Assembly: GCF_022829725.1 (NCBI RefSeq)
Contig: NZ_JAKSYG010000137.1
Coordinates: forward strand, 1-49,455
DNA: 49,455 nt
Direction of reading: 5' to 3'
DNA from: Methylobacterium sp. E-005
Lineage (GTDB): Bacteria; Pseudomonadota; Alphaproteobacteria; Rhizobiales; Beijerinckiaceae
The notes beneath the pieces are model-generated. The model did not search any database, had not been told where the DNA came from, and saw only the letters and a list, made by a program, of their open reading frames with translations. The stretch's first letter is position 1. Every line of letters starts with the position of its first letter. Of this stretch, positions 7,267 to 17,393 are shown piece by piece. Both the position numbers and the translations under genes were made by a program.

Positions 7267-7559
7267 CGGTGCCTTCCTGGCGGCCGGGGCGGACATCAAC
7301 GTGAACGCGCCCGCGGGGGTGGAGAGTTCCACGCCGGTCTCGGGTGCGGCTGACATCCTGCCCGATCGTACGGCGGCGACCAGCCCTGGATTGCGGGGAT
7401 GATGGGGTTGCGTTCGTGCGTTTGGGTACCAAGTCGGGGACAGTCTTGGCTTTGGCCGTCCCCAGGCTCCGTTCCGCCCGCTCCCCCACCGCGCACCGAG
7501 GGTCCTGTGGTCCGACCTGAAACAGAGGCCTTCCCGTCCCTGGGATTCGGGAGCCCCCG
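7267..7559. other. Divergent intergenic region, 293 bases
   Basis: Lies between the secreted protein (minus) and the lipid kinase operon (plus) and should hold both promoters. I see no clear operator, repeat or small RNA in it. GGGAG just before 7560 is the ribosome site of the kinase. Confidence 0.5.
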
Positions 7560-8513
7560 ATGAGCAACGCGCCACGCCGCGCCCTGCTGATCTGCAACGC
7601 CAAGGCCCGCAACGGCGGCCTCGACCTCGACGAGGTCCGCCGGATCCTGCGGGCAGGCGGGATCGAGCCGGTGGAGCCGCCACCGGAGGCCGATTGCCGC
7701 GACGCGATCCACCAACACGCCGGCGCGGTCGATCTCGTGATCCTCGGCGGTGGCGACGGCACCATGAACTTCGCCGCCCCCGCTCTGGTGGAGACCGGCC
7801 TGCCGCTCGCCATCCTGCCGCTCGGCACGGCCAACGACCTCGCCCGCTCCCTCAACCTGCCGCTCGATCCCCTGGAGGCGGCCCGCTTCATCCCGACCGG
7901 GCAGGCGCGGCCGGTGGATCTCGGCTGGGTCAACGGCCACTACTATTTCAACGTGGCGAGCATCGGCTTCTCGGCGGAACTCGCGGGCGAGCTGACGGCG
8001 GATTCGAAGAAGATGTTCGGCGTGCTGGGCTACGCGGTGGCGGCGATCCGGGTGCTGCGCCGGGTGCGGCCCTTCACGGTGACGATCGAGCGTGACGGCG
8101 TGGTGGAGAAGGTCACCACCATCCAGGTCTCGGTGGGCAACGGCCGGCACTACGGCGGCGGCATGACGGTCGCGGAGAGCGCCGCGGTGGATGACGGCAA
8201 GCTCGATTTCTACAGCCTGGAGATCAATCACTGGTGGCGGCTGATCGCGCTGCTGCCGGCGCTCCGGCGGGGCACGCACGGCCGGGCTGCCGACGTGCGT
8301 GCCTTCCACGCGCAGGAAATCCGGATCTCGACCCGCCGGCCCCGGCCGGTGAACACCGACGGCGAGCTGACCACGCACACGCCCGCGCATTTTAAGGTCT
8401 TCCCGAAGATCCTGCAGGTCTTCGCCCCCGAACCGGTGCGCGGTCCAAGCCCGTTCGACCTCATGGCGCTGGGCAGCCGCCTGTTCCCGACCAGCGAAGC
8501 CCCCGGCTCGTGA
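7560..8513 (+). CDS. Lipid kinase, diacylglycerol kinase catalytic family (YegS-like)
   Basis: Phosphorylates a lipid alcohol such as diacylglycerol. The 317-residue length is typical. The nucleotide-binding signature GGGDGTMN is at about 63-70, followed by [13 protein letters not shown], the second conserved loop. The C-terminal beta-sandwich includes [13 protein letters not shown] and [10 protein letters not shown]. The end TDGELTT resembles the family's D-G-E motif. GGGAG at 7550-7554 supports the ATG. The stop overlaps the next start by four bases (GTGA), indicating translational coupling to the TerC-like gene. Confidence 0.9.
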   Translation: MSNAPRRALLICNAKARNGGLDLDEVRRILRAGGIEPVEPPPEADCRDAIHQHAGAVDLVILGGGDGTMNFAAPALVETGLPLAILPLGTANDLARSLNLPLDPLEAARFIPTGQARPVDLGWVNGHYYFNVASIGFSAELAGELTADSKKMFGVLGYAVAAIRVLRRVRPFTVTIERDGVVEKVTTIQVSVGNGRHYGGGMTVAESAAVDDGKLDFYSLEINHWWRLIALLPALRRGTHGRAADVRAFHAQEIRISTRRPRPVNTDGELTTHTPAHFKVFPKILQVFAPEPVRGPSPFDLMALGSRLFPTSEAPGS

Positions 8514-9268
8514 GCGACCTGATCCAGCTTGCCAGCCAGCCCGCAATCTGGGCCGCCCTTGCGACCCTCGTGGTGATGGAGGTGGTGCTCGGCGTCGACA
8601 ACCTGATCTTCATCTCGATCCTGACCAACAAGCTGCCGGCCGAGCAGCAGACCCGGGCCCGGCGCATCGGCATCGGGCTGGCGTTGATCCTGCGGCTGGG
8701 TCTGCTCGGCACGGTGGCGTTCATCGTGCACCTGACCGAGCCGGTCGTCTCGGTCTTCGGCCAGGACTTCTCCTGGCGCGACCTGATCCTGATCGGCGGC
8801 GGCCTGTTCCTGCTCTGGAAGGCCACCCAGGAGATCCATCATACCGTGGATCCGGAGCCGAAATCGGAAGCGTCCGGCGGCAGAATCGGCTTCGGCGCGG
8901 CGATCGGCCAGATCCTGCTCCTCGACCTCGTGTTCTCGATCGACTCGATCATCACGGCGGTCGGCATGACCGAGCACGTGCCGGTGATGATGGTGGCGGT
9001 GATCGTCGCGGTCGCGGTGATGCTGATCGCCGCCGAGCCGCTCTCCGCCTTCATCGCCCGCAACCCCACCGTGGTGATGCTGGCGCTCGGCTTCCTGATC
9101 ATGATCGGCATGGTGCTGATCGCCGAGGGGTTCGGGGCCCACGTGCCGAAGGGCTACATCTACACCGCCATGGCGTTCTCGGCGGGGGTGGAGGGCCTCA
9201 ACATGCTGGCCCGGCGGCGGCGGCGGGGCGCTCAAGGGTCGGCGCCCGGCCGCGTGGAGCGAGCCTGA
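8510..9268 (+). CDS. TerC-family integral membrane protein
   Basis: Member of the TerC/Alx family, which contains metal-efflux and tellurium-resistance-associated membrane proteins. The 252-residue product has about seven hydrophobic helices. Two inverted acidic family motifs are visible: [16 protein letters not shown] near the N-terminus and [14 protein letters not shown] in the middle; their aspartates are the likely ion ligands. The GTG start at 8510 overlaps the kinase stop, and its own TGA overlaps the next ATG by one base, so these three genes form one tight operon. By family knowledge it may export Mn2+ or another divalent ion; the substrate is not deducible here. Confidence 0.88.
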   Translation: MSDLIQLASQPAIWAALATLVVMEVVLGVDNLIFISILTNKLPAEQQTRARRIGIGLALILRLGLLGTVAFIVHLTEPVVSVFGQDFSWRDLILIGGGLFLLWKATQEIHHTVDPEPKSEASGGRIGFGAAIGQILLLDLVFSIDSIITAVGMTEHVPVMMVAVIVAVAVMLIAAEPLSAFIARNPTVVMLALGFLIMIGMVLIAEGFGAHVPKGYIYTAMAFSAGVEGLNMLARRRRRGAQGSAPGRVERA

Positions 9269-10053
9269 TGCGGATCCTCGCGGCGCTCTGCTGGCTTCTC
9301 GCCCCGGCGCTCGCGCACGCGGAGACGAAGCCCGTGGTTCCCGATCCTGCGGTTCTGCACGACCTCGCCCCCACCGGCACGCTGCGGGCGGCGATCAACC
9401 TCGGCAACCCGGTTCTGGCGCAGGCGGGTCCGGGCGGACCGGCGGGGGTCTCGGTGGATCTCGCCCGGGCGCTCGCCGCACGGCTCGGCGTGCCCGTGGC
9501 GTTCGTGACCTTTCCGGGGGCCGGCGCGGTCTCGGGCTCGGCGGGGTCGGGCCGCTGGGACATCTGCTTCCTGGCGATCGACCCGAAGCGGGCCGAGGGC
9601 ATCGCCTTCACGGCCCCCTACGTGCTGATCGCCGGCAGCTACCTCGTACCGGCTGCGTCCCCAATCCGGACCCTGGAGGCGGTCGACCGCGACGGCGTGC
9701 GGGTCTCGGTGGGGCGCGGCAGCGCCTACGACCTGTTCCTGAGCCGCAGCCTCACGCACGCGACCCTGGTGCGGGCGCCGACCTCGGCCGAGGCGGTGAC
9801 GGCCTTCGCGCGGGACGGGCTGGAGGTGGCGGCCGGCGTGGATCAGCCGCTCGCCGCCTACGCGGCGGCGCATCCGGAGGTGCGGCTGCTGCCGGGGCAT
9901 TTCATGGAGATCCCGCAGGCGATGGGCCTGCCGGTCGGGCGCCCGGCGGGGGCGGCGTATCTCGCGGAGTTCATCGCGCAGGCGAAGCGGGACGGGCTCG
10001 TGCGCCGGGGTCTGGAAGCCAGTGGGCAGGATCCGGGGCTGGCGGCGCCGTAG
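9268..10053 (+). CDS. Periplasmic solute-binding protein, family 3
   Basis: The 261-residue product has a signal peptide ([18 protein letters not shown]) and the family 3 SBP plan: APTGTLRAAINLGNPVL, SVDLARALAARLGVPVAFV, WDICFLAIDPKRAEGIAFTAPYVLIAGSYLV and VSVGRGSAYDLFLSRSL. This family binds amino acids or similar polar solutes for ABC import, but no permease or ATPase gene is nearby, so it may be an orphan or a sensor. It is coupled to the TerC-like gene through the TGATG overlap. The C-terminus is followed by the toxin-antitoxin pair on the opposite strand. Confidence 0.87.
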   Translation: MRILAALCWLLAPALAHAETKPVVPDPAVLHDLAPTGTLRAAINLGNPVLAQAGPGGPAGVSVDLARALAARLGVPVAFVTFPGAGAVSGSAGSGRWDICFLAIDPKRAEGIAFTAPYVLIAGSYLVPAASPIRTLEAVDRDGVRVSVGRGSAYDLFLSRSLTHATLVRAPTSAEAVTAFARDGLEVAAGVDQPLAAYAAAHPEVRLLPGHFMEIPQAMGLPVGRPAGAAYLAEFIAQAKRDGLVRRGLEASGQDPGLAAP

Positions 10054-10057
10054 CGGA

Positions 10058-10339
10058 TCACGCCGCCTCGATCAGTTCGATACGCAGCATGAGACCTGCC
10101 GCACTGGCAATGTTGACCAGTGCGTCGAGGGAAAATTTGTCGAGCTTGCCGCGCATCAGGTCGTTCAGGCGTGGACGCGTCAGACCGAGCCGCGTCGCGG
10201 CCTTGTCCTGGGATAGGTCCCAGGCGCGGATGCGTTCCCGAATGGCCAATAGCAGGTCGGCACGCGCCGTCATGTTGGCAGCTTCAATGGGTGTATCGGT
10301 CAGAGCCTCGAAGACACTAGCGAAGGTTTCTGCGGTCAT
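10058..10339 (-). CDS. HigA-type antitoxin, XRE-family helix-turn-helix
   Basis: Predicted antitoxin and autorepressor. The 93-residue product contains an HTH at about 38-75: IRAWDLSQDKAATRLGLTRPRLNDLMRGKLDKFSL is read as separate helices with the family's LSQ...AA..LG.....ND...GK..KFS pattern. The start ATG at 10339 overlaps the upstream toxin stop by four bases, the usual toxin-first arrangement of higBA. No promoter is visible between the two. The pair converges with the solute-binding gene across four bases. Confidence 0.87.
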   Translation of the reverse strand: MTAETFASVFEALTDTPIEAANMTARADLLLAIRERIRAWDLSQDKAATRLGLTRPRLNDLMRGKLDKFSLDALVNIASAAGLMLRIELIEAA

Positions 10340-10659
10340 AGTCCGGCATTCCAATCCTTGAGACGCTTCGCTGCCAGATCGATATCGTGCTGCGTGGTCT
10401 GCTGAGTCTTCTTCTGGAACGCATGAAGCACCAGAACACAGTTCGGCAACGTCGCCACATAGAGGATCCGGAAGGCACCGCGGCGGTCTCGGATCCTGAT
10501 TTCTCGGACCCCCGGCCCGACTGTCGACATCGGCTTCCAATCGTCCGGGTCCAGGCCTGACTGAACAGCGCGGAGTTCTACGCCAGCTCTGTAGCGGACC
10601 GTTTCCGGGAAGCTCTGGAGCACCTTTCGGCTATCCCCCAGGAACGTGACGGACTTCAT
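10336..10659 (-). CDS. RelE/HigB-type toxin (phage Gp49-like family)
   Basis: Predicted ribosome-dependent mRNA interferase of the Gp49/HigB family. The 107-residue length is typical. Characteristic pieces are VTFLGDSRKVLQSFPETVR at the N-terminus, the GPGVREIRIRDRRGAFRILYVA strand region, and LHAFQKKTQQTTQHDIDLAAKRL at the C-terminus; the K-K-T-x(6)-I-x-x-A-x-x-R pattern is diagnostic. It is transcribed with the antitoxin and lies 148 bases downstream of leuS on the same strand. The locus looks like an insertion between leuS and its usual alphaproteobacterial neighbours lptE-holA. Confidence 0.88.
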   Translation of the reverse strand: MKSVTFLGDSRKVLQSFPETVRYRAGVELRAVQSGLDPDDWKPMSTVGPGVREIRIRDRRGAFRILYVATLPNCVLVLHAFQKKTQQTTQHDIDLAAKRLKDWNAGL

Positions 10660-10807
10660 AGTTCGATGCTGCAGGATGTATCAAAACCGGTACAGCACGA
10701 CAAGGCGCTTGTGCCTTTCAGGCGAAGGCCGGCGAGGCCCCGGTCATCGCCGCTTCGGACCGCTGCGGCGCTGGGTGCTTTCATCAAGCGCCGCGCAAGC
10801 CGGATTG

Positions 10808-13390
10808 TCACACCACCAGATTCACGATCCGCCCCGGCACCACGATCACCTTGCGGGGCGCCCGTCCCTCCAGGATCGTCTGGACTGCCTCCAGCGCCAG
10901 GGTCGCGGCCTCGACGGCCTTGGCGTCGGCGTCCCGCTTCACGGTGACATCCGCCCGCTTCTTGCCGTTGATCTGGACCGGCAGGGTGATCTCGTCCTCG
11001 ACCAGAAGACCGGCCTCCGCCTCCGGCCAGGGCGCCTGCGCGACGAGTCCGGAGCGTCCGAGAGCGGCCCAGCATTCCTCCGCGAGATGCGGCATCATCG
11101 GCGCGATGAGCTGCACCAGGATCCCGGCCGCCTCTTTGGCCGCAGCCGGCGAGACCGGGCCGCGCAAGCCGTCCTCCAGGGCGTTGGCCAAGGTGTAGAT
11201 GTGGGCCACGCAGCGGTTGAAGCGCAGGCGCTCGATATCGTCCTGCACGGAGGCCAGCGCCCGGTGGGCGGCCTTGCGCAGGGCGAGATCCGCGGCGCCG
11301 TCGCCGGTGCCCTGCCCGGCCGCGTTCACCAGCCGCCAGACCTTCTGGACGAACCGGGCCGCGCCCTGCACGCCCTCCTCGGTCCAGATCACGTCGCGCT
11401 CGGGCGGCGAGTCGGACAGCATGAACCAGCGCGCCGTGTCGGCCCCGTAGCTCGCGATGATGTCGTCGGGGTCGACCACGTTCTTCTTCGACTTCGACAT
11501 CTTCTCGATCGGGCCGATCGCGATCGGCGCCTGAGTTTTCACGTGAAACGCGCGGCGCTCACCCTCCTCGCTGGCGAAGCGGATCTCGGCCGGGGGCACC
11601 CAGGCGCCGGCGGCATCCTTGTAGGTCTCGTGGACGACCATGCCCTGCGTGAACAGGCCGGCGAAGGGTTCGGCGACGCCGGCCCAGCCGGTCTCGCGCA
11701 TCGCCCGCATGAAGAACCGGGCGTAGAGCAGGTGCAGGATCGCGTGCTCGATGCCGCCGATATACTGGTCCACCGCCAGCCAGCGATCGACCACGGCGCG
11801 GTCGGTGGGGGCGTCCGTCAGCCAGGGCGCGGTGAAGCGCGCGTAGTACCAGGACGAATCGACGAACGTGTCCATCGTGTCGGTCTCGCGCCAAGCCGGG
11901 GCGCCGCATTGCGGGCACGGGACGTTCCGCCACGCCGCGTCCCGCTCCAGCGGGTTGCCGGGCTGGTCGAAGGACACCTCCTCGGGCAGCTTCACCGGCA
12001 GGTCGGCCACCGGCACGGGCACCGGCCCGCAGGACTCGCAGTGAATGATCGGGATCGGGCAGCCCCAGTAGCGCTGGCGCGAGACGCCCCAATCGCGCAG
12101 GCGGAACTGCACCTTGCGGGTCGCAACCCCCTCCCCTTCGAGGCGCCGGGCCACGGCCTCGAAGGCTGCGTCCGTGCTCAGCCCGTCGAGGAAGCGGGAA
12201 TGGATCATCCGCCCGTCCTCGACATAGGCGGTGTCAGTGATGACGAACGTCGCCGGGTCCTGCCCCTCGGGGCAGACCACCGGCGTATTGCCGAGCCCGT
12301 ACTTGTTGGCGAAATCGAGGTCGCGCTGGTCGTGCGCCGGGCAGCCGAACACCGCGCCGGTGCCGTAGTCCATCAGCACGAAATTCGCCACGTAGACCGG
12401 CAGCTCCCAGGACGGGTCGAGGGGATGGCGTACGGTGAGGCCGGTGTCGAAGCCGTGCTTCTCGGCGGTGTCGATCGCGGCCTGCGCGGTGCCGGTGCGG
12501 CGGCACTCCTCGATGAAGGTCTGCAGCTCCGGCCGGTCCGCGGCCAGAGCGGCGGCGAGGGGATGGTCGGCGGCGATCGCCAGGAATTTCGCACCGAACA
12601 GCGTGTCGGGCCGGGTCGTGTAGACGGTCACCGAATCGGCGGCGCCCGCCACAGGCCGGGCCAGGGCGAACCGGACCTCCAGCCCCTCCGAGCGGCCGAT
12701 CCAGTTCTTCTGCATCAGCCGGACTTTTTCCGGCCAGCGGTCCAGACCGTCGAGGGCGGTGAGCAGATCCTCGGCGAAATCGGTGATCTTGAAGAACCAC
12801 TGGGTCAGCTCGCGCTGCTCGACCAAGGCGCCGGAGCGCCAGCCGCGCCCGTCGATCACCTGCTCGTTGGCCAGCACCGTGTGGTCCACCGGGTCCCAGT
12901 TCACCTTGGCGGTCCGGCGGGTGACGAGGCCCTTCCCCAGGAAGTCCAGGAACATGCGCTGCTGGTGCTTGTAGTAGTCGGGATCGCAGGTCGCGATCTC
13001 CCGGCTCCAGTCGAGCGACAGGCCCATGGCCTTCAGCTGGTCGCGCATCGAGGCGATGTTGGCGTAGGTCCAGTCCCGCGGGTTGACCTTGCGCTCCATG
13101 GCGGCGTTCTCGGCCGGCAACCCGAAGGCGTCCCAGCCCATCGGGTGCAGCACGTTGAAGCCGCGGGCGCGCTTGTAGCGGGCGACCACGTCGCCCATCG
13201 CGTAGTTGCGGACATGGCCCATGTGGATGCGCCCCGACGGGTAGGGGAACATCTCCAGCACGTAGTATTTCGGACGCGAATCGGCATTGTCGGTCTCGAA
13301 CAGCCGCTGCTCGGCCCAGGCCTCCTGCCAGCGCGGCTCGGCATCCTTGGCGTTGTAGCGCTCGACGGGTTGGGCGGTGGTGCTGGTCAT
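10808..13390 (-). CDS. leuS: Leucyl-tRNA synthetase
   Basis: Charges tRNA-Leu. The 860-residue length is normal. The HIGH-type motif appears as [15 protein letters not shown] (HMGH at 56-59), the CP1 editing domain follows, and KMSKS is at about 630-634. The zinc-type Cys pair (CPQCGAPAW) lies in the ZN-1 region. I chose ATG 13390 ([21 protein letters not shown]) because family members start here; a longer upstream frame has no support. A parS-like sequence lies inside the gene at 11535-11550. In many alphaproteobacteria leuS precedes lptE-holA; here those genes are about 10 kb away. Confidence 0.97.
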   Translation of the reverse strand: MTSTTAQPVERYNAKDAEPRWQEAWAEQRLFETDNADSRPKYYVLEMFPYPSGRIHMGHVRNYAMGDVVARYKRARGFNVLHPMGWDAFGLPAENAAMERKVNPRDWTYANIASMRDQLKAMGLSLDWSREIATCDPDYYKHQQRMFLDFLGKGLVTRRTAKVNWDPVDHTVLANEQVIDGRGWRSGALVEQRELTQWFFKITDFAEDLLTALDGLDRWPEKVRLMQKNWIGRSEGLEVRFALARPVAGAADSVTVYTTRPDTLFGAKFLAIAADHPLAAALAADRPELQTFIEECRRTGTAQAAIDTAEKHGFDTGLTVRHPLDPSWELPVYVANFVLMDYGTGAVFGCPAHDQRDLDFANKYGLGNTPVVCPEGQDPATFVITDTAYVEDGRMIHSRFLDGLSTDAAFEAVARRLEGEGVATRKVQFRLRDWGVSRQRYWGCPIPIIHCESCGPVPVPVADLPVKLPEEVSFDQPGNPLERDAAWRNVPCPQCGAPAWRETDTMDTFVDSSWYYARFTAPWLTDAPTDRAVVDRWLAVDQYIGGIEHAILHLLYARFFMRAMRETGWAGVAEPFAGLFTQGMVVHETYKDAAGAWVPPAEIRFASEEGERRAFHVKTQAPIAIGPIEKMSKSKKNVVDPDDIIASYGADTARWFMLSDSPPERDVIWTEEGVQGAARFVQKVWRLVNAAGQGTGDGAADLALRKAAHRALASVQDDIERLRFNRCVAHIYTLANALEDGLRGPVSPAAAKEAAGILVQLIAPMMPHLAEECWAALGRSGLVAQAPWPEAEAGLLVEDEITLPVQINGKKRADVTVKRDADAKAVEAATLALEAVQTILEGRAPRKVIVVPGRIVNLVV
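11535..11550. promoter_or_regulatory. Degenerate parS-like site inside leuS
   Basis: GTTTTCACGTGAAACG matches the parS palindrome TGTTTCACGTGAAACA at 13 of 16 positions, and the central 12 bases TTTCACGTGAAA are exact. It lies within codons of leuS just upstream of KMSKS. It could be a weaker ParB site. Confidence 0.55.
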
Positions 13391-13566
13391 GGATCCGGCG
13401 GGGTCAAGGGCTCGTCGGTCGTTTTGCGGAACACCGACGGCACGGTTGCGCCGCGATAGCATATCTGCGCGGGAGCCGGTCAACGCAGCGCGCGATTCGG
13501 GCTTGCGCGGGGCGCGCGAGCGCATAGGTCGGACCCGGCGCCCGGCAGCGACAGGACAGACACGCC

Positions 13567-14319
13567 ATGGACGATCAGGCGATCGACACGAACGCCCCGG
13601 CGGCGGACGGGATGGGGCATCGGGCGGAAAAGCCGCCGGTCGGGCAGGCCGACGTGGCGGCCGGGCTCGCCGAGGTGCGGGCGGCGATCGCCCAGGCAGC
13701 CGAGGATAACGAGCGCGACCCGGCCGAAATTCAGCTCGTGGCTGTCTCCAAGACCGTGCCGGCCGAGGGTATCCTGCCGGCGCTCGAAGCGGGGCAGCGG
13801 GTGTTCGGCGAGAATTACGTGCAGGAATCCACGGCCAAATGGCCGGCTTTGCGGGACCGCTACCCGGATGTGGAGCTGCACCTCGTCGGGCCGCTGCAAT
13901 CCAACAAGGCCCGCGAAGCCGTGGCGCTGTTCGACGTAATCCACTCCCTGGACCGGCTGTCGCTGGCCGCCGCGCTTGCCAAGGAGATCGCCCGGTCCGG
14001 TCGGACCCCGAAGCTGCTGATTCAGGTCAACACGGGCGCGGAGCCCCAGAAGGGCGGCGTCCTGCCGGACCAGCTCGCCACCCTCCTCGCCGAATGCCGC
14101 CAGACCCACGGGCTGGCAATCCAGGGGTTGATGTGCATCCCCCCCGCGGAGGACCCGCCCTCGGGGCATTTCGCCCTGCTGGCCCGACTCGCCAAGGAGC
14201 ACAACCTGCCGATCCTCTCCATGGGCATGAGCGCGGACTTTCCGGCCGCGATCCAGCTCGGCGCCACCCATGTCCGGGTCGGAACCGCAATCTTCGGGGC
14301 TCGGCGGCCGAAGGTTTAA
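13567..14319 (+). CDS. PLP homeostasis protein, YggS/PROSC family
   Basis: Pyridoxal-phosphate-binding protein that controls free PLP and amino-acid balance. The 250-residue product carries the PLP lysine in VAVSKT (Lys about 62), [33 protein letters not shown], the MCIPP segment and the phosphate-binding end [28 protein letters not shown]. The N-terminus is about 28 residues longer than usual and low in conservation, so a start at the internal ATG near 13612 is possible. It is divergent from leuS across 176 bases. Confidence 0.92.
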   Translation: MDDQAIDTNAPAADGMGHRAEKPPVGQADVAAGLAEVRAAIAQAAEDNERDPAEIQLVAVSKTVPAEGILPALEAGQRVFGENYVQESTAKWPALRDRYPDVELHLVGPLQSNKAREAVALFDVIHSLDRLSLAAALAKEIARSGRTPKLLIQVNTGAEPQKGGVLPDQLATLLAECRQTHGLAIQGLMCIPPAEDPPSGHFALLARLAKEHNLPILSMGMSADFPAAIQLGATHVRVGTAIFGARRPKV

Positions 14320-14322
14320 GAA

Positions 14323-14889
14323 TCACCCGATCCGCAGATGGGTCCGCGGCCCGAGCCGCCGCAGCAGGCGCAGCAGATCGGCCCGGGCCAGCGCCACGCA
14401 GCCCTCCGTGGGGCGGTAGCCGTCCCGGGCGAGGTGCAGGAAGATTGCCGAACCCCGCCCCTTCCGGATCGGGGCGCGGTTGTAATCGAGGTCGATCACC
14501 ACGTCGTAGAGTCCGTCGTCCCGCCACAGCGTTTCAGCGCTGATCCCGGGCGCCGGCAGGCGGATCGGACGGTTGTAGCGCCGGTCGCGGCTTTCGTCGC
14601 ACCAGCCATCGCCGGGCTGCGTCGCCCGGAGCGGCAGCATCGTGCGCGGGCGGATCCCCAGATGGTCGGGCCGATAGGCCCCACCGCGCAGCCGGAACCG
14701 TCCGCGGGGCGAGCCGCCGTCCCCTTCCCGCTTGTCGACCACGATGCCGCCCGCGCCGAGTGCGCAGGGGATGACCGCCGGCCCAACCAGCAACTGGCCC
14801 CGGCGCCGGTCGCCGACCAGCGGGCGCACGCGGATCTCGCGCAGCGTCACGCGCACGCCGTCCTCCGCTTGGCCCCGCGCCCGCCGCAT
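14323..14889 (-). CDS. YkuD-domain L,D-transpeptidase-like protein
   Basis: Predicted peptidoglycan L,D-transpeptidase-type protein of 188 residues. The catalytic segment is IFLHLARDGYRPTEGCVAL, with the nucleophile Cys in T-E-G-C and the upstream histidine. The N-terminal strand region includes GAGGIVVDKREGDGGSPRGRF. The usual S-H-G-C is T-E-G-C here, which occurs in a compact YkuD subgroup. No signal peptide is visible from ATG 14889, although a strong GGAGGGCGG ribosome site supports that start, so how it reaches the periplasm is unclear. It ends three bases from the convergent YggS-like gene. Confidence 0.82.
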   Translation of the reverse strand: MRRARGQAEDGVRVTLREIRVRPLVGDRRRGQLLVGPAVIPCALGAGGIVVDKREGDGGSPRGRFRLRGGAYRPDHLGIRPRTMLPLRATQPGDGWCDESRDRRYNRPIRLPAPGISAETLWRDDGLYDVVIDLDYNRAPIRKGRGSAIFLHLARDGYRPTEGCVALARADLLRLLRRLGPRTHLRIG

Positions 14890-15246
14890 GTCCGCCCTCC
14901 GCCCGATCGGCGCGCCTTATGCCCGATATTCGCGACCGGACGGATGAAAATTGCGCACAAGGCAATTTCCGGCCACAAAGTGTGCTCTATCCTTGATTGC
15001 AACCCGGGAGCCAGCCGGGACCCGGGAGGAACTCGGCCCCTCGCCCCTGCGGGATGGGCACCTTCGGAGTCCGGCACGGCGGCTCGGCCACCGCAGCAAT
15101 CCCGTCCGCCACCACGGCGGCGCAATGCTGCGGAAACAGAAGCCTCCGCAGAATCGCCGTGATCCTGCCGAGAACCGTTAGTCTTGCGTGCTGCCCCCCG
15201 GGAGGATCACCCTCCCCCGCCGGCGGCCTGTCCTGGGGCCCGGACG
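14890..15246. other. Divergent intergenic region with an AAATTGC inverted repeat
   Basis: This 357-base gap separates the YkuD gene (minus) from the response regulator (plus). It contains a perfect 7-bp inverted repeat AAATTGC-N7-GCAATTT at 14948-14968 in an AT-richer patch, about 60 bases upstream of the YkuD start, which could be an operator. The rest is GC-rich and I see no small gene. Confidence 0.5.
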
Positions 15247-15933
15247 ATGCCGAATGCCTACCGCCTCCTGATCTGCGACGACGACGCGATCCTGCGCGAC
15301 ACCCTCACCGAGCAGCTCGATCTCTGCGACGAGTTCTCGGTCTTCACCGAGGCGAACGCCGCGGACGCGATCCGGCGGACGGCCACGGAGCGCATCGACC
15401 TCGCCGTGATGGATGTCGGCCTGCCCGATCTCGACGGGCGCGAGGCCGTGCGCCGGATGCGCGCCGGCGGCTTCCGCGGGCCGGTGATCATGCTCACCGC
15501 CCAGGATTCCGAGGCCGACCATGTCGAGGGGCTGGAGGCCGGCGCCAACGATTACGTCACCAAGCCGTTCAAGTTCGGCATCCTGCTGGCCCGGATCCGC
15601 GCCCATCTGCGCAGCCACGAGGCCTCCGAGGACGCGGTGTTCCAGATCGGCCCCTACACGTTCCGGCCCGGCGCCAAGCTGCTGGTCGGCGAGCGCGGCT
15701 CGAAGCTCAAGCTCACCGAGAAGGAGACCGCGATCCTGCGCTTCCTCTATCGGGCCGGCCGGGCCGTGGTGAACCGCGACACGCTGCTCGCCGAGGTGTG
15801 GGGCTACAACGCCCACGTCACCACCCACACGCTGGAGACGCATATCTACCGGCTGCGCCAGAAGATCGAGCCGAACCCCGCCACCGCCGCGATCCTGGTG
15901 ACGGAAGGCGGTGGATACAAGTTGCTGCCCTGA
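15247..15933 (+). CDS. Response regulator, OmpR/PhoB family
   Basis: DNA-binding two-component regulator of 228 residues. The receiver domain (1-115) has the acidic pocket DDD at 11-13, the phospho-acceptor Asp at about 56 (AVMDVGLPDLDG), the Thr in MLTA and the Lys in YVTKPFKF. The winged-helix effector domain (130-228) shows LTEKETAILRFLYRAG, LLAEVWGYN and THTLETHIYRLRQKIE. No histidine kinase gene is adjacent, so it is an orphan in this window. The ribosome site before ATG 15247 is weak. It is followed by a cNMP-binding protein gene on the same strand. Confidence 0.92.
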   Translation: MPNAYRLLICDDDAILRDTLTEQLDLCDEFSVFTEANAADAIRRTATERIDLAVMDVGLPDLDGREAVRRMRAGGFRGPVIMLTAQDSEADHVEGLEAGANDYVTKPFKFGILLARIRAHLRSHEASEDAVFQIGPYTFRPGAKLLVGERGSKLKLTEKETAILRFLYRAGRAVVNRDTLLAEVWGYNAHVTTHTLETHIYRLRQKIEPNPATAAILVTEGGGYKLLP

Positions 15934-15997
15934 CGAAAAGACGTTTACCGTATAGGCGATCAATCGGTTCGCGTATGCGCAGGGTGGTGAGGCGTTC

Positions 15998-16489
15998 TTG
16001 GGGCTCGACGACGATATCGCGATCCTCGCCGCCGCGCCGCTGTTCGGCTTCCTCGACCGGGATGCCCTGCGCCTGCTGACCTTCGCGGCCGAGCGCCGCG
16101 AACTCGCGGATGGCGATGTGCTGTTTTCCCGGGGCGACCCGGCCGATGGCGGCTTCGTGGTGCTGTCGGGCACGATCCGGCTCGAACCCCGGGACGCCCG
16201 GACCGAGCCGGTGCGGGCCGGCCGCTCCGCCCTGATCGGGCAGCTCGCCCTGTTCGTCCGTGGAACGCGCCCGACTGGGGCGCGGGCCGAGAGCGCCGCC
16301 GAGGTCATGCGCATCACGCCCACCCTGATGCGCCGCGTGCTGGAGGAGTTCCCGCAGGCCGCGCAGGCGGTCCACGATACGCTGGCCGACGACCTCGCCG
16401 GTCTGGTGGCCGACCTCGATCAGGTGCGCGGGCTCCTTGAGGTGATCGACGGCATCTCCTCAGGTGACAGCCCCGGTGCCCGCTTGTAA
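15998..16489 (+). CDS. Cyclic-nucleotide-binding domain protein without HTH
   Basis: The 163-residue product is a Crp-type cupin domain: [46 protein letters not shown] and the later helical segment [18 protein letters not shown]. No C-terminal HTH is present, so it is not a DNA-binding Crp by itself; it may sense a nucleotide or partner another protein. The start is a TTG at 15998, supported by GGTGAGG seven bases upstream; no ATG in a good position exists. It lies between the response regulator and dapD, and the link to either is unproven. Confidence 0.8.
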   Translation: MGLDDDIAILAAAPLFGFLDRDALRLLTFAAERRELADGDVLFSRGDPADGGFVVLSGTIRLEPRDARTEPVRAGRSALIGQLALFVRGTRPTGARAESAAEVMRITPTLMRRVLEEFPQAAQAVHDTLADDLAGLVADLDQVRGLLEVIDGISSGDSPGARL

Positions 16490-16524
16490 GCACGGGCACC
16501 CGCCACGAGAGTGTTTCGACCTTC

Positions 16525-17385
16525 ATGTCCCAGGCTGACATGCCCCATTCCGATCTCGCCCAGACCATCGAATCCGCCTGGGAGGACCGCGCCACCATCA
16601 CGACCGCCACCAAGGGCGCGGTGCGCGAGGCTGTCGAGGCCGCGCTCAACCTGCTCGATTCCGGCAAGGCCCGGGTCGCCGAGAAATCCGGCAACCAGGA
16701 TTGGGTCGTCAACCAGTGGCTCAAGAAGGCGGTGCTGCTCTCCTTCCGCCTCAACGACATGGCGACGATCGAGGGCGGCCCCGGCGGCGCGCCGTGGTGG
16801 GACAAGGTCGCCTCCAAATTCGCCGGCTGGGGCGAGGCGGAATTCCGGGAAGCGGGCCTGCGCGCCGTGCCGGGCTGCTTCGTGCGCCGCGGCTCCTACA
16901 TCGCGCCGGGCGCCGTGCTGATGCCGAGCTTCGTCAACCTCGGCGCCCATGTGGGTGAGGGGACCATGGTCGACACCTGGGTGACGATCGGCTCCTGCGC
17001 GCAGGTGGGGAAGAACTGCCACATCTCCGGCGGCGCCGGCATCGCGGGCGTGCTGGAGCCCCTCCAGGCCAACCCGGTGATCATCGAGGATGATTGCTTC
17101 ATCGGCGCCCGCGCCGAGGTGGCCGAGGGTGTGATCGTCGGCCAGGGCAGCGTCCTGTCGATGGGCGTCTATATCGGCGCCTCCACCAAGATCGTGGACC
17201 GCACCACCGGTGAGGTGATGTATGGCCGCGTGCCGCCCTACTCGGTGGTGGTCTCGGGCACGATGCCCGGCAAGGCCCTGCCGGACGGCTCGCCGGGCCC
17301 GGGCCTGTACTGTGCGGTGATCGTCAAGCGCGTCGATGCCGGAACCCGGTCGAAGACCGCCATCAACGAGCTGCTGCGCACCTGA
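16525..17385 (+). CDS. dapD: Tetrahydrodipicolinate N-succinyltransferase
   Basis: Transfers succinyl from succinyl-CoA to tetrahydrodipicolinate in the lysine/meso-diaminopimelate pathway. The 286-residue product is a left-handed beta-helix enzyme: an N-terminal helical domain (to about 110), hexapeptide repeats ([20 protein letters not shown], then [15 protein letters not shown]), and a C-terminal extension ([30 protein letters not shown]). The sequence is intact and of normal length. It follows the cNMP-binding gene by 35 bases and is followed by a short palindromic repeat. Confidence 0.96.
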   Translation: MSQADMPHSDLAQTIESAWEDRATITTATKGAVREAVEAALNLLDSGKARVAEKSGNQDWVVNQWLKKAVLLSFRLNDMATIEGGPGGAPWWDKVASKFAGWGEAEFREAGLRAVPGCFVRRGSYIAPGAVLMPSFVNLGAHVGEGTMVDTWVTIGSCAQVGKNCHISGGAGIAGVLEPLQANPVIIEDDCFIGARAEVAEGVIVGQGSVLSMGVYIGASTKIVDRTTGEVMYGRVPPYSVVVSGTMPGKALPDGSPGPGLYCAVIVKRVDAGTRSKTAINELLRT

Positions 17386-17393
17386 CGCGCGTC

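Noticed and set aside
10646..13459. 937-codon open frame on the plus strand opposite leuS
   Set aside because: It is antisense to a complete leucyl-tRNA synthetase with all motifs. High GC content keeps stops rare on the opposite strand.
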